From: Sphingobacteriales bacterium 44-61
Lineage (GTDB): Bacteria; Bacteroidota; Bacteroidia; Chitinophagales; Chitinophagaceae
DNA: 64,000 nt
Direction of reading: 5' to 3'
NCBI GenBank assembly: GCA_001898405.1
Contig: MKTW01000001.1
Coordinates: 868,001-932,000, forward strand
Shown here: one piece after another, positions 18,873 to 28,489 of the stretch
Layout of the letters: every line of letters begins with the position of its first letter
Numbering within the stretch: position 1 is the stretch's first letter
Made by a program: the position numbers and the translations under genes
The notes under the pieces: model-generated
Database searches by the model: none
The model's input: the letters and a program-made list of their open reading frames with translations, nothing else
Told to the model about the DNA's origin: nothing

Positions 18873-18890
18873 ATCGTTGCCGGTAACGAT
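18873..18890. promoter_or_regulatory. Candidate LacI/GntR-type operator upstream of the uronate operon
   Basis: ATCGTTGCCGGTAACGAT is an 18-base palindrome about the central CCGG with one mismatched pair. It lies 110 bases before the GH105 start in an otherwise unoccupied 206-base space. The form resembles the E. coli GntR/IdnR box (GTTACC-GGTAAC type), which LacI-family proteins bind. A LacI-family gene is at 28948-29991, but linking the two is inference. Confidence 0.45.
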
Positions 18891-18969
18891 CTCATTGGTA
18901 CATAAGAAGGAGTAATAAAGACCAATTATGGATTAAGTGCAGTATAACGATGACCAAAAGCGTAGGGGA

Positions 18970-19398
18970 TCAGGTAGTTTTCACAGCCTGCCTTGCCAGC
19001 ATTTTCCAGTTGCCTTTTATTTTTTGCCAAACGGTCAATATTTTCAGGTTCACTTCACCCGGCTTACCGTCATCATTGGTTTTGGCAGAAAGTTTATGGC
19101 GCACAATGGCCACATCTTTACTGACCTGGATAGTTTGATCAGTAAGATCAATTGTCACAAAATCAGATTTCCCGCTTACAATCGTTCCTACAAAATCAGT
19201 TTTTGTTTCCACTTTACCGCTACTATGGCCATAGGTAAGTTTATCATCTGCAAGGTTAGACAATACAACGCTATCTGCATCCACCATAGCCTTGCGTAAC
19301 TGCTCTACTGCAGCGGCTACTTCTTTTTCCTGTTTGGTCTGAGCATTCATCGGTATAGCTATTAATGATACTGCTACGGCTAAAATCAGTTTATACAT
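18970..19398 (-). CDS. Secreted DUF4440/NTF2-like protein
   Basis: 142 residues. A signal peptide (MYKLILAVAVSLIAIPMNAQ) is followed by an NTF2-like cone fold: helix EVAAAVEQLRKAMVDADS, then LADDKLTYGHSSGKVETKTDF and a beta region ending LTVWQKIKGNWKMLARQ. This layout fits DUF4440 (SnoaL-like) proteins. No catalytic residues can be assigned and the ligand is unknown. It lies between the symporter and the uronate operon; a strong hairpin at 19529-19567 separates it from the symporter gene upstream, so it may have its own transcript. Confidence 0.75.
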   Translation of the reverse strand: MYKLILAVAVSLIAIPMNAQTKQEKEVAAAVEQLRKAMVDADSVVLSNLADDKLTYGHSSGKVETKTDFVGTIVSGKSDFVTIDLTDQTIQVSKDVAIVRHKLSAKTNDDGKPGEVNLKILTVWQKIKGNWKMLARQAVKTT

Positions 19399-19528
19399 AT
19401 CTTTTAGGGAAGTTTATTGATCATACAGTGCTATCGGGCAAAGATCAGGTAATCAATAATTTTTTACAGTCCATTTCAAAGCTATGCTTTTCTGGCGGTT
19501 AGGCCAATGAGAATATTCCTAATTGCTA

Positions 19529-19567
19529 AAGCCGGTTTAAGGATGGCGGCCATCCTTAAACCGGCTT
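19529..19567 (-). terminator. Terminator-like hairpin after the sugar symporter
   Basis: Perfect 18-base arms AAGCCGGTTTAAGGATGG (19529-19546) and its complement (19550-19567) with a 3-base loop; an extra A interrupts further pairing. It starts 25 bases after the symporter stop on the minus strand. The following minus-strand bases are TTTAGC, so the T run is weak. Confidence 0.7.
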
Positions 19568-19591
19568 AGCTTATTGATCATTTATTTTATT

Positions 19592-21277
19592 TTACCAATA
19601 GATTGTATACAAGGCTGTCAGGATGCCGCATACGATCAATGCGCCAACCAAAAAGCCGGGAGACATTTTGAACATTTTTGAATCCACTTCAAGGCCTTTG
19701 GCAACAACACCTCTCCTGGTTTGATACAGGCTGATAGCAATCATCACCAGCACACAGATCACAAATACAAAACCCATACGATCAAGGAAAGGTATTTCAT
19801 ACAACATGCTGCCGTCTTTTTGCGCCACTTGTTTGGAAAAACCATAAGGGCTCAGCCATTCCAGGTTGGTCCAGGTTGGCAACACTTTAAAGATCACTGA
19901 TAAAGCAAAGCCACCGATAGTAGCAAACATTGCTGCAGCAGAAGTTGTTTTTTTCCAGAAGAAGCCAAGGATGAACATTGCAAAAATACCGGGCGAAACG
20001 AAGCCTGTGTATTCCTGGATAAATTCAAAACCGCCTTTTTTATCAATGCCCAGCAAGGGAGCGATCAGCACCGCTATCACCATTGCGATAATTACGGTAG
20101 TACGTCCCACCCATACCATTTTCTTTTCATCGGCATCCACATTTATTTTCTTCTTGTAAATATCGAGCGTGAAAATGGTAGCGATACTGTTGGCTTTACC
20201 TGCCAGCGATGCTACCACGGCTGCTGTAAGCGCGGCAAAGGCCAACCCTTTCAGACCTGCGGGCAGCAGGTTCAATAATACCGGATATGCTTTATCCTGC
20301 ATCAGTTCTCCGTTCACCATCATTTCCTGCTGGAAGTAACCATTCTGATGCAACACAAAAGCTGCAATACCTGGCAGTACAACAATCACAGGCATCAGCA
20401 ATTTTAGGAATGCTGCGAAGAGGATACCCTTGCGGGCTGTATTCAGGTCAGCACCCAGCGCCCTTTGCGTGATGTACTGGTTACAACCCCAGTAGCTCAG
20501 GTTCACGATCCACATACCACCCACCAGCACGGTAAGGCCCGGCAAACTCATGTAATAAGGATTATCTTTTTTGAAGATCATATGGAAATGATCATCTGCA
20601 TTTCTTGTCAGTTGTTTAAACCCATCTACTATGCCATCTCCGCCGAAGTGTTTTGCTACCAGGTCAAGTGCGAGATAAGTAGTTACCAAACCACCAAGGA
20701 TCAGGAAGAATACCTGGATCACATCTGTATAACCGATCACTTTCATACCACCCAGCGTGATGATAATGGCAAAGGCTGCAAGGAAGACCATACAGGCCGT
20801 AAGGCTGATGCCTGATATGCTGCTGATGGCCAATGCACCAAGGAACAGGATGGAAGTTAGATTCACTATCACGTATAATAATAACCAGAATACGGCCATG
20901 ATCATCGCCACAGTGCTGTTGTAGCGCTGATTCAGGAACTGCGGCATTGTGTAGATCTTATTCTTCAGGTAAACCGGGATAAAGAATATCGCAACGATCA
21001 GCAGGGTGGCTGCAGCCATCCATTCATAAGTGGAGATGGCAAGACCCATGGTAAAACCATTACCGCTCATTCCGATAAACTGCTCTGCCGAAATATTGGA
21101 TGCTATCAGCGATGCACCAATAGCCCACCAGGTAAGAGACCCTTCAGCAAGGAAATAATCGTGTGAAGCCGATACGCTGGCTTTCCTTTTACGCCGGTAA
21201 ATCCAGTAGCCATAACCCGCGACGATTATAAAATACAGAAGGAAAACCAGGTAATCCTTGGTGTGAAGAGAATTCAT
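19592..21277 (-). CDS. Sodium/sugar symporter (SSS family), probably xylose
   Basis: 561 residues with about 14 hydrophobic spans. The SSS signature is clear: DYFLAEGSLTWWAIGASLIASNISAEQF near the N-terminus (the NISAEQ Na+/sugar segment of SGLT proteins), KIYTMPQFLNQRYN, and GYTDVIQVFFLILGG. It would import a sugar with Na+ across the inner membrane. It is the third gene after xylB and xylA on the same strand, 226 bases downstream of xylA, so xylose is the likely substrate; SGLT-type proteins also carry glucose and galactose. No lipoprotein or SusCD genes accompany it. Confidence 0.88.
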   Translation of the reverse strand: MNSLHTKDYLVFLLYFIIVAGYGYWIYRRKRKASVSASHDYFLAEGSLTWWAIGASLIASNISAEQFIGMSGNGFTMGLAISTYEWMAAATLLIVAIFFIPVYLKNKIYTMPQFLNQRYNSTVAMIMAVFWLLLYVIVNLTSILFLGALAISSISGISLTACMVFLAAFAIIITLGGMKVIGYTDVIQVFFLILGGLVTTYLALDLVAKHFGGDGIVDGFKQLTRNADDHFHMIFKKDNPYYMSLPGLTVLVGGMWIVNLSYWGCNQYITQRALGADLNTARKGILFAAFLKLLMPVIVVLPGIAAFVLHQNGYFQQEMMVNGELMQDKAYPVLLNLLPAGLKGLAFAALTAAVVASLAGKANSIATIFTLDIYKKKINVDADEKKMVWVGRTTVIIAMVIAVLIAPLLGIDKKGGFEFIQEYTGFVSPGIFAMFILGFFWKKTTSAAAMFATIGGFALSVIFKVLPTWTNLEWLSPYGFSKQVAQKDGSMLYEIPFLDRMGFVFVICVLVMIAISLYQTRRGVVAKGLEVDSKMFKMSPGFLVGALIVCGILTALYTIYW

Positions 21278-21433
21278 ACAGCAAGCTGTTTAGTTGTTAA
21301 AGTTATTTTTTCCGTTAAGCAATTCTGGTAAAAATACGTGTCACATAAACACTTAATTCACATAGGTACGGAAATTCCGGTAAAAGACCTAAAAATATTG
21401 ATTTTGGACTAACAAATGGATTTGTTGCAGGAA

Positions 21434-21480
21434 GTATCGCCAGGTGCGCAAAGGACGCCACGTTGCGCACTTGATGATAC
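21434..21480. repeat. Palindromic intergenic repeat, family 2, copy B
   Basis: Arms 21434-21451 (GTATCGCCAGGTGCGCAA) and 21463-21480 (TTGCGCACTTGATGATAC) pair with three mismatches that would be G-U on one strand. The 11-base loop includes the ACGTTGC border seen in copies A and C. It sits between xylA and the symporter gene, 24 bases after the xylA stop on the minus strand. Confidence 0.55.
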
Positions 21481-21503
21481 GCTGTTCCTGAGTCCATTAT
21501 TTC

Positions 21504-22832
21504 TTATATGAACCTGTTCACAATATTCTCCAGGTATTCCTGCTTCCCGCTCTTCATTGCTGGTTCTCCGTTTTCAATTGCGTACGTACGTAAGTTTTCC
21601 AATGTCAGCTTTCCTTCTTCAAATTCTTTACCCTTACCACCATCGAAGCTGGCATATCTTTCTTTACGGATCTTTTTATAAGCTGATTTTTCCAGGATTA
21701 CTTCTGCTGTAAGCAGGGCCCTGGCAAATATGTCCATTCCCCCGATATGGGCATGAAACAGGTCTTCCATATCGGTACTGTTGCGGCGTACTTTTGCATC
21801 AAAGTTGATACCGCCGCCTTTGAAGCCATTTGCCTGCAGTATGATCAGCATGGCTTCAGTAAGTTCATTGATATCATTGGGAAACTGGTCGGTGTCCCAG
21901 CCATTCTGATAATCGCCGCGGTTGGCATCGATGCTGCCCAGCAACCCTGCATCAGCAGCCACCTGCAATTCATGGGTGAACGTATGGCCAGCCAGTGTGG
22001 CATGGTTCACTTCAATGTTCAGGCTGAAATCATCCAGCAATCCATACTGGCGAAGAAAACCGATCACGGTTTCCGAATCATAATCGTACTGATGTTTGCT
22101 TGGTTCGCAAGGTTTGGGTTCGATAAAGAATTTCCCTTTGAACCCATTCTTCCTTGCATAGTCCCGTGCCGTTTGAAGAAAGCGGGCAAGATGTTCTTTT
22201 TCTCTTTTCATGTCTGTGTTCAGCAAGCTCATATAACCTTCCCTGCCACCCCAGAACACATAGTTTTCCCCGCCAAGAGCAATAGTGGCATCCAATGCAG
22301 CTTTCACCTGGGCCGCTCCATGAGCCAGTACACGAAAATCAGGATTGGTGGCAGCGCCGTTCATATACCGTTTATTGCTAAACAGGTTGGCGGTGCCCCA
22401 AAGCAATTTCGCCCCGCTTTGTTGCTGCTTTTCTTTGAGGTATAAAGCCAGGGTTTGGAGACGATCATCATTCTCTGCTATATTGGGACCATAATCCACT
22501 ACATCCACATCATGAAAGCAATAATAAGGAATGTTCATTTTGGTAATGAATTCAAATGCAGCGTCGGCTTTATCTTTTGCTCTTTGCAACACATCTTTGT
22601 TTTCATCCCAGGGAAAGATGTGCGTTCGCTCACCAAACGGGTCTGCTCCACTGCCATTGAAACTATGCCAGTATGCACAGGCAAACTTCAAATATTCCTT
22701 CATGGTTTTGCCGGCCACTTTTCTGTTTTCATCGTACCAACGAAAGGCTAATGGATTATCTGTATCACGTCCTTCATATTTTACCTGTCCAATTCCTTTG
22801 AAATATTCCCTGCTTCCTGTTACCACGTTCAT
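21504..22832 (-). CDS. xylA: Xylose isomerase
   Basis: 442 residues from the ATG at 22832, the family's normal length. A longer frame reaching 23066 only adds out-of-frame xylB coding sequence and is rejected. Catalytic and metal residues are present: H107 in [17 protein letters not shown] at 193-200, E238 and K240 in [16 protein letters not shown]274 and H277 in [14 protein letters not shown], and D302 in IDANRGD. It interconverts D-xylose and D-xylulose in the cytoplasm. It starts 16 bases after xylB, giving a xylB-xylA-symporter order. Confidence 0.97.
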   Translation of the reverse strand: MNVVTGSREYFKGIGQVKYEGRDTDNPLAFRWYDENRKVAGKTMKEYLKFACAYWHSFNGSGADPFGERTHIFPWDENKDVLQRAKDKADAAFEFITKMNIPYYCFHDVDVVDYGPNIAENDDRLQTLALYLKEKQQQSGAKLLWGTANLFSNKRYMNGAATNPDFRVLAHGAAQVKAALDATIALGGENYVFWGGREGYMSLLNTDMKREKEHLARFLQTARDYARKNGFKGKFFIEPKPCEPSKHQYDYDSETVIGFLRQYGLLDDFSLNIEVNHATLAGHTFTHELQVAADAGLLGSIDANRGDYQNGWDTDQFPNDINELTEAMLIILQANGFKGGGINFDAKVRRNSTDMEDLFHAHIGGMDIFARALLTAEVILEKSAYKKIRKERYASFDGGKGKEFEEGKLTLENLRTYAIENGEPAMKSGKQEYLENIVNRFI

Positions 22833-22848
22833 AGTGTTGAATCTTTTA

Positions 22849-24336
22849 TTATTGATTGAGTTGATTGAGCAGAACATTTTTCCATCCGCTATACAATTCA
22901 TCGTAAGCAGCGGTAAGCTTTGCAGAAGGCTCTGCTTTGTATAAAGGTTTGAAATGACGGAAAGCATCTTCCGCCGTTTTATAAATACCGGCCCCCAAGC
23001 CCGCACCGATTGCGGCTCCTGTACTCCCATCACCCTGGTATAATTCCACAGTAAGGCCGGTGGCATTCACAAATGCTTCGGTAAACACTTCACTGAGGAA
23101 CATATTTGTTTTGGAAGCCCTGATCACACTTGGGTTGATGCCATTGCTGCGCATAATATCAAGTCCGTAGCGGAAAGCAAATGCTATTCCTTCCTGTGCA
23201 GCCCTGTATAAATGCGGAGCAGCATGTATATTGAAATTGAGTGAATGAATATGTGCTTCTATAGTCCGGTTGTTGAGCATGCGTTCCGCACCATTTCCGA
23301 ATGGCAGAATGTAGACGCCTTCGCTGCCGGGAGCAACACCGGCAGCAGCTTCATTCATTTCACGGTAATTCAGTTTATCACCCGTGATGTTCCTGATCCA
23401 GCGGTTAAGGATGCCTGTACCGTTTATATTGAGCAATACGCCCAGCCTTTTTTGTTTGTCGGTATGATTCACATGTGCAAAGCTGTTAACGCGCGATTCA
23501 TTATCATAAGTCAGCTGATCGCTCACTGCATAGATCACACCGCTGGTACCCGCAGTGGCAGCCACCTCGCCGGGGTTCAGTACGTTCAACGATAATGCAT
23601 TGTTGGGCTGGTCACCGGCCTTGTAAGTAACCGGTATGCCCGCAGTAAGTGATAATGATTCCGCCACAGTTTTGCTTACAAGCCCATGCACGGTAAACAC
23701 ATCTTTTACCGGAGGAATGAATTGAGGATCCAATCCGTAATAACCAAATACGTCTTTGGATAATTCATGCTCCTGGAAATCCCAGAACACTCCTTCAGAT
23801 AATGCAGAAATGCTGGTACTGACATTACCGGTCAGTTTCATGGCAATGAAATCGCCTGGCAGCATGATCTTATCGATCTTATCATATAATGCCGGTTCGT
23901 TTTGTTTTACCCAGGCCAGTTTACTTGCCGTAAAATTGCCGGGAGAATTAAGCAGGTGTAATAATGCATGCTCCTTACCGATCGTTTCAAAAGCCTGGTT
24001 GCCCAGTTCTACTGCACGGCTATCACACCAGATAATACTATCGCGGAGCGCTTGCTGTTGTTTGTCCACACACACCAATCCATGCATCTGGTAAGCGATG
24101 CCGATAGCACTGATATCTTTAGGATCATACTTACGCTGTGCATGCAATTTCAAGATAGCAAGTTGTACATGTTCCCACCACATGCCCGGCGATTGCTCAG
24201 CCCATCCGGGTTGCAGGGATATAATGCCCGATTCTGTTTCGGGATATTGGGCCGAAGCAAGCTGCTGTTGAGTAGCGGCATCCACAACGGATGCTTTAAT
24301 GGAGGAAGTGCCTATATCGAGGCCTAGCAATAACAT
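22849..24336 (-). CDS. xylB: Xylulokinase (FGGY family)
   Basis: 495 residues. The N-terminal ATP-binding start is [17 protein letters not shown], followed by [24 protein letters not shown], and IIWCDSRA; the C-terminal half has [15 protein letters not shown] and the FGGY signature area ending [21 protein letters not shown]-like sequence. It phosphorylates D-xylulose to xylulose 5-phosphate for the pentose phosphate pathway. The first gene of the xylose operon; the 167-base space before it holds a short inverted repeat that could be an operator. Confidence 0.95.
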   Translation of the reverse strand: MLLLGLDIGTSSIKASVVDAATQQQLASAQYPETESGIISLQPGWAEQSPGMWWEHVQLAILKLHAQRKYDPKDISAIGIAYQMHGLVCVDKQQQALRDSIIWCDSRAVELGNQAFETIGKEHALLHLLNSPGNFTASKLAWVKQNEPALYDKIDKIMLPGDFIAMKLTGNVSTSISALSEGVFWDFQEHELSKDVFGYYGLDPQFIPPVKDVFTVHGLVSKTVAESLSLTAGIPVTYKAGDQPNNALSLNVLNPGEVAATAGTSGVIYAVSDQLTYDNESRVNSFAHVNHTDKQKRLGVLLNINGTGILNRWIRNITGDKLNYREMNEAAAGVAPGSEGVYILPFGNGAERMLNNRTIEAHIHSLNFNIHAAPHLYRAAQEGIAFAFRYGLDIMRSNGINPSVIRASKTNMFLSEVFTEAFVNATGLTVELYQGDGSTGAAIGAGLGAGIYKTAEDAFRHFKPLYKAEPSAKLTAAYDELYSGWKNVLLNQLNQ

Positions 24337-24430
24337 AAATAGTCAGTTTTATTTTCAAGGGCTTGCCCGCCTACGTTGCACTCCGGCGGGCCGAACTTAC
24401 AGCATATCCGTCAATGAAAAATGAAACCGA

Positions 24431-24447
24431 TTGCATTTTTTATGCAA
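24431..24447. promoter_or_regulatory. Inverted repeat upstream of xylB
   Basis: TTGCAT (24431-24436) and ATGCAA (24442-24447) are separated by five T in the 167-base space before xylB, 95 bases from its start. Size and place suit a regulator-binding site, but no matching regulator is known and AT-rich sequence makes chance likely. Confidence 0.2.
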
Positions 24448-24503
24448 AAAGCAGCTTTTTAATTGCATTATATTGATTTACAATAAAATACGGATCTCGA
24501 TTT

Positions 24504-25202
24504 TTATCTCACCAAAGTCTTCAAAATCTTCCACATTTCAGCCGCCACCAGCAGGTTTCCGGCACCTGTTAAATGCACTCTGTCTGTTGTGAGAATGCCT
24601 TTTTCCGCGTTATTGGGGTTGTTCGTTTTGAGATAATCAACAAATGCTTTGTGGAGATCACACAACGGCAGGTTCATATCTTTCGCAATGTTGCGGATGA
24701 TATTACTGTAATGATTAAGATCACCATCCTGCTCATTGGAATAATCATTTCTTTCACCGATCACGGTAGGTGTGCATACTACCACACGGATATTCCTGTC
24801 CTGCAATTTTTTGATAATGGCACGATAGAATTTCTCAAACTTCGGCGCGTCCGTGCCGGTGCCGGAACTGCTTTTATGCCACACATCATTAATGCCGACA
24901 TAGATAAATACGATATCAGGATCCTTTGCCAGCACATCGCTGTCCATCCGCAAATAAAGATCATAAACCTTATTGCCGCCAATACCTGCACCGGCCAGTT
25001 CAAAAGATTCAGCCAATCCATCTTTCCGGATCAGGCTATCCATTTTAACGATATAGCCATTGGGATTTACGGCCGCCTGCGTAATGGAATCGCCAAAGAA
25101 AATAACCTTGTTCTTTTTAACTGGTTTGGTGAATGCCACCAGCGATAAAGTAAGAAAGAGCATGAAATATTTCATTTTCTGTTTTTTTAGATGAATGATC
25201 AT
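24504..25202 (-). CDS. Secreted SGNH/GDSL hydrolase
   Basis: 232 residues from the ATG at 25202, whose T is shared with the upstream stop (TAATG), suggesting translational coupling; an ATG at 25175 directly before KYFMLFLTLSLVAF is an alternative start. A signal segment is followed by all four SGNH blocks: IFFGDSITQ with S39, GAGIGG, VGINDVW and the C-terminal DRVHLTGAG with catalytic Asp and His. Family members are esterases or acetylxylan/rhamnogalacturonan acetylesterases. Its place at the end of the deoxysugar cluster suggests removal of acyl groups from plant sugars, which is inference. Confidence 0.85.
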   Translation of the reverse strand: MIIHLKKQKMKYFMLFLTLSLVAFTKPVKKNKVIFFGDSITQAAVNPNGYIVKMDSLIRKDGLAESFELAGAGIGGNKVYDLYLRMDSDVLAKDPDIVFIYVGINDVWHKSSSGTGTDAPKFEKFYRAIIKKLQDRNIRVVVCTPTVIGERNDYSNEQDGDLNHYSNIIRNIAKDMNLPLCDLHKAFVDYLKTNNPNNAEKGILTTDRVHLTGAGNLLVAAEMWKILKTLVR

Positions 25203-25990
25203 TAAGTATTGGACAGCGCCCTGTCAAGGTGCACATAACCGCCATCCACATACAATAGTTGGCCGGTGGTATGGCTTGAGCGTTCAGATAAAAGAAAAGC
25301 AACGGTACTGCCGATCTCTTCTGCTGTCGTCATCCTGTTGCCCAGGGGTATCTTAGATTCAATTTCCTTTAATTTTTTTGCCGGGTCTGGCTGCGTCTCA
25401 ATCCACCTGCCATACAGCGGTGTAAAGCATTCCGCTACTACCACAGCATTTACCCTTATGCCATATTTCAATAGTTCAACTGCCCATTCCCTTGTTAATG
25501 CATTGCGCCCTCCGTTAGATGCAGCATAGGCAGAAGTTCCTCCTTGCCCTGTATCGGCTGACTTGGAAGTGATATTCACAATGCTGCCTTTCGATTTCTT
25601 CAGTTCAGGCAGTGCGTGCTTCGCCATCAGGTAATAGTGAATAAGATTTTTATGCAGGCTGGCCATGAACATTTCATAATTCCCGTTCTCCAATCCTACT
25701 CCATCATTAACGCCTGCATTATTCACCAATCCATCTATACGGCCCCACTGTGCAACAACCTGCCTGACCGCCTGCTCGCATTCTTCCGCCCTGGTCAGCT
25801 CAGCCACTACCTGCAAAGCCTTGCCTCCCTTTCTTTCGATCTCTGATAAAAGTGTTTTATTATCTGCTTCATTGCGGCCGACAATAACCGGTATAGCTCC
25901 TTCCGAAGCCAGCACTTTCACAATACCTTCTCCAATACCTTTAGCGCCGCCGGTTACCAGGATGATCTTATTGCTTAGTTGCAGGTCCAT
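25202..25990 (-). CDS. Short-chain dehydrogenase, L-fucose dehydrogenase-like
   Basis: 262 residues of SDR fold. TGGAKGIGEG at about 13-22 binds the cofactor, NNAGVND lies near 90, and the active-site Tyr is Y155 in SAYAASNGGRNALTREWA. The position four residues later, normally Lys (YxxxK), is N159, read as AAC at 25516-25514. The C-terminal VAECFTPLYGRW segment resembles sugar dehydrogenases that oxidise L-fucose to fuconolactone. It starts 9 bases after the lactonase gene and overlaps the SGNH gene by one base. Role as first oxidation step is inferred from the cluster; the missing Lys makes activity uncertain. Confidence 0.75.
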   Translation of the reverse strand: MDLQLSNKIILVTGGAKGIGEGIVKVLASEGAIPVIVGRNEADNKTLLSEIERKGGKALQVVAELTRAEECEQAVRQVVAQWGRIDGLVNNAGVNDGVGLENGNYEMFMASLHKNLIHYYLMAKHALPELKKSKGSIVNITSKSADTGQGGTSAYAASNGGRNALTREWAVELLKYGIRVNAVVVAECFTPLYGRWIETQPDPAKKLKEIESKIPLGNRMTTAEEIGSTVAFLLSERSSHTTGQLLYVDGGYVHLDRALSNT

Positions 25991-25999
25991 TAATTTGTT

Positions 26000-26830
26000 T
26001 TAAAGATGATAAAATGAACTGGCATTTCCTCCAAAGAAAGCCGCTTGTTCTGTAACTGAAAACCGGGAGAAATACTGACTGACGATCTCCAGCATTTGGC
26101 TGTAAGAAGCAGCCACCTTGCAAACCGGCCAATCGCTTCCATACATAATCCGGTCAGTACCGAATGCTTCAACCACTGTATCTATATATGGAGTAAAATC
26201 TTCTTTCTTCCATTGTTTCCAATCGGCCTCAGTGACTATGCCGGATATTTTACAAAATACGTTATCATGATCAGCTAACGCCTGTATCGCTTTTTTCCAA
26301 TTACTGCTGTCGCCGGTCTTGATATCCGGCTTGGCAATATGATCCACTACAAATTTTTGCCGGGGGAATGCTGACACTAGTTCTTCAGCATATTTCAACT
26401 GGTCCGGAAATATCAATATATCATAGGTGAACCCGTATTTCTCCAGCGAACCAATACCCTGTTTAAAAGCAGGTTTCAGCATCAATGCGCGGTCTGCTTC
26501 TCCTTGTAAAATATGCCGGAAGCCTTTCATTACAGGAAAGGATCGGTAATACGCCAATCGTTCTTCCACCCGCGGGTTTTGCAGATCAACCCATCCTACT
26601 ATGCCTTTGATATGATCATACTGCGCTGCATTCTTCAATTGAAAATCGTTTTCCTTTTCCGATTGATCGCTTTGCACCACGATGCAACCATCAAAACCAT
26701 GTTGCTGCAATACTTGTAAAAAATCTGCCGGCATAAAATCCCTGCGGAGAATGTCCATCTCTTCCGTAATCCAGCTGTCCCTTACAGGGTCAAACTTCCA
26801 GAAATGATTATGTGCATCAATTTTTAGCAT
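26000..26830 (-). CDS. Amidohydrolase-family sugar lactonase (L-fuconolactonase-like)
   Basis: 276 residues from the ATG at 26830; a start at 26866 would add 12 residues ahead of the family start MLKIDAHNHFW. Metal motif IDAHNHFWKFDP near the N-terminus, FRHILQGE, FVVDHIAKPDI and the late MYGSDWPVCK with the catalytic Asp match the COG3618 fuconolactonase/rhamnonolactonase group. It opens sugar-acid lactones to the free acid. The start lies inside the end of the upstream FAH-type gene (14-base overlap), so the pair is coupled. Confidence 0.85.
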   Translation of the reverse strand: MLKIDAHNHFWKFDPVRDSWITEEMDILRRDFMPADFLQVLQQHGFDGCIVVQSDQSEKENDFQLKNAAQYDHIKGIVGWVDLQNPRVEERLAYYRSFPVMKGFRHILQGEADRALMLKPAFKQGIGSLEKYGFTYDILIFPDQLKYAEELVSAFPRQKFVVDHIAKPDIKTGDSSNWKKAIQALADHDNVFCKISGIVTEADWKQWKKEDFTPYIDTVVEAFGTDRIMYGSDWPVCKVAASYSQMLEIVSQYFSRFSVTEQAAFFGGNASSFYHL

Positions 26831-27671
26831 AAACCACGCAGGTTTGCCGGGATTCTCCCAGCCCATCTATTCCCAGCTCAACAACATCACCGGGTTTGAG
26901 ATAAACCGGCGGATTGAATCCCAGTCCCACACCGGCAGGCGTGCCTGTGGAAATAATGTCACCGGGCAATAAGGTCATAAACCGGCTTACGTAAGCAATC
27001 ACAAAGGGAATGCGGAAAATGAAATTGGACGTATTTCCGTCCTGCATCATTTTACCATTTACTTTCAGCCAGAGGCGGAGATTGTCGACATCCCTGATCT
27101 CATCGGCTGTTACCAGCCAGGGGCCTATCGGAGCAAACGTATCGCAGCCTTTTCCTTTATCCCAGGTGCCGCCTCTTTCCAGTTGAAATTCCCTTTCGCT
27201 TACATCATTGTGCAGGCAATAACCGGCTACATAATCCATTGCATCCGCTTCTTCCACATAGCTGGCTTCTTTTCCTATCACAACGGCCAGTTCCACTTCC
27301 CAATCGGTTTTTACAGAATCACGGGGAATAATGACCGGATCGTAAGGACCGCTGATAGCCGTACTCGATTTCAGGAATATAACAGGCTCTGCGGGAGGTG
27401 TTGCACCTGTCTCTTTTGCATGATCTGCGTAGTTAAGGCCAATGCAAACGATCTTGGAAGGCCGGGCAACAGGAGATGCCAGGCGGGTACCGGCTGCAAC
27501 TTTGGGAAGCTGGCCGGCTCCGGTTATTTTTTCTGAGAGCTGTAGCAGGCCCCCGCTTGCAAAAAAGTTTTCATCGTATTCTTTAACAAAAGCAGACACA
27601 TCATACGACTCATCATTGATACATATACCTGGCTTTTCTTTTCCTTTTTCACCAAAACGGATCAGTTTCAT
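26817..27671 (-). CDS. Fumarylacetoacetate hydrolase family protein (2,4-diketo-3-deoxy-L-fuconate hydrolase-like)
   Basis: 284 residues, the usual size for this FAH subgroup. Motifs: KIVCIGLNYADHAKETG, then EPVIFLKSSTAISGPYDPV, metal ligands in DWEVELAVVIG, and LLPGDIISTGTPAGVGLG. The N-terminal 70 residues form the small domain. Members cleave 2,4-diketo-3-deoxysugar acids to pyruvate and an aldehyde acid or lactate, or cleave ureidoglycolate. With a lactonase and two SDRs in the same operon the deoxysugar role is preferred. 19 bases after the upstream SDR. Confidence 0.87.
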   Translation of the reverse strand: MKLIRFGEKGKEKPGICINDESYDVSAFVKEYDENFFASGGLLQLSEKITGAGQLPKVAAGTRLASPVARPSKIVCIGLNYADHAKETGATPPAEPVIFLKSSTAISGPYDPVIIPRDSVKTDWEVELAVVIGKEASYVEEADAMDYVAGYCLHNDVSEREFQLERGGTWDKGKGCDTFAPIGPWLVTADEIRDVDNLRLWLKVNGKMMQDGNTSNFIFRIPFVIAYVSRFMTLLPGDIISTGTPAGVGLGFNPPVYLKPGDVVELGIDGLGESRQTCVVYAKN

Positions 27672-27690
27672 TTGGTTTTTGAATTTCGAG

Positions 27691-28464
27691 TTAGTTATTC
27701 AGTTTAATAAATCCTCCATCGATCGGGTAATCGCAACCGGTAATAAAAGCCGCTTCATCGCTGCAGAGATATAAAACCAGATTAGCGATCTCACTGGGTT
27801 CGGCCATCCGGCCAATGGGTTGTGTTTTTGATAATTTTTCAAACATTTCCTTTTCCTTTCCCGGGTAATTCTTTGCGATAAAACCATCCACAAAAGGCGT
27901 ATGCACGCGTGCAGGGGAAATGCAGTTGCAGCGGATATTTTGTGAAATATAATCACGGGCAGTAGAGAGGGTCATGCCCAGCACAGCTCCCTTGCTCATA
28001 GAATAAGCAAACCTGTCTGGCAGGCCTATTGAAGAAGCAATGGAAGCCATATTCAAAATGGCGCCTCCTGCTTTTTTCATGTGGGGTATCACTGCCTGCA
28101 GGCAATTGTAAACACCTTTTACATTCACGGCCAGCAGTCGGTTGAAATCATCTTCTGTAGTAGTCTCCACATTTCCTACATGCGCTATGCCAGCATTGTT
28201 GACCAGCAACTGTATGCCGCCAGTCTTCTGCGCAATATTGTCCATCACCTCTTTCACCTGTTGCTGGTTGCTTACATCACACACAATAGTTGCTGCCTGG
28301 CGGCCTTCTTTTTTTGCCTGCGCAGCCACTTCTTCTGCCGACTCTTTATTAAAATCAAGGATATAAACGGAAGCGCCCTGCTGTGCAAAAAGCAGGGAAA
28401 TCGCTTTACCAATGCCGCTGCCGCCTCCTGTTATGACAGCTGTTTTTCCTTTCAGACTAAACAT
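27691..28464 (-). CDS. Short-chain dehydrogenase (2-keto-3-deoxy-L-fuconate dehydrogenase-like)
   Basis: 257 residues of classical SDR. TGGGSGIG at 12-19, NNAGIAHVGN near 89-98, and the active-site S141 region with Y154 and K158 in FAYSMSKGAV are complete. The C-terminus ends FITGCDYPIDGGFIKLNN. In the oxidative L-fucose pathway such an enzyme oxidises 2-keto-3-deoxy-L-fuconate to the 2,4-diketo acid cleaved by the FAH protein encoded next. It lies 25 bases after the mutarotase gene. The substrate is inferred from neighbours. Confidence 0.83.
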   Translation of the reverse strand: MFSLKGKTAVITGGGSGIGKAISLLFAQQGASVYILDFNKESAEEVAAQAKKEGRQAATIVCDVSNQQQVKEVMDNIAQKTGGIQLLVNNAGIAHVGNVETTTEDDFNRLLAVNVKGVYNCLQAVIPHMKKAGGAILNMASIASSIGLPDRFAYSMSKGAVLGMTLSTARDYISQNIRCNCISPARVHTPFVDGFIAKNYPGKEKEMFEKLSKTQPIGRMAEPSEIANLVLYLCSDEAAFITGCDYPIDGGFIKLNN

Positions 28465-28489
28465 ATCAACTCCTTTTATTCTTTATCGC

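Noticed and set aside
21346-21386. CGGAA-A-TTCCG palindrome upstream of the symporter as operator
   Set aside because: Arms are five bases and the site is one of many such short palindromes expected by chance in AT-rich spaces.
22833-23066. 78-residue N-terminal extension of xylose isomerase
   Set aside because: This segment overlaps the 3' end of xylB in another frame and is not part of the 440-residue family length.
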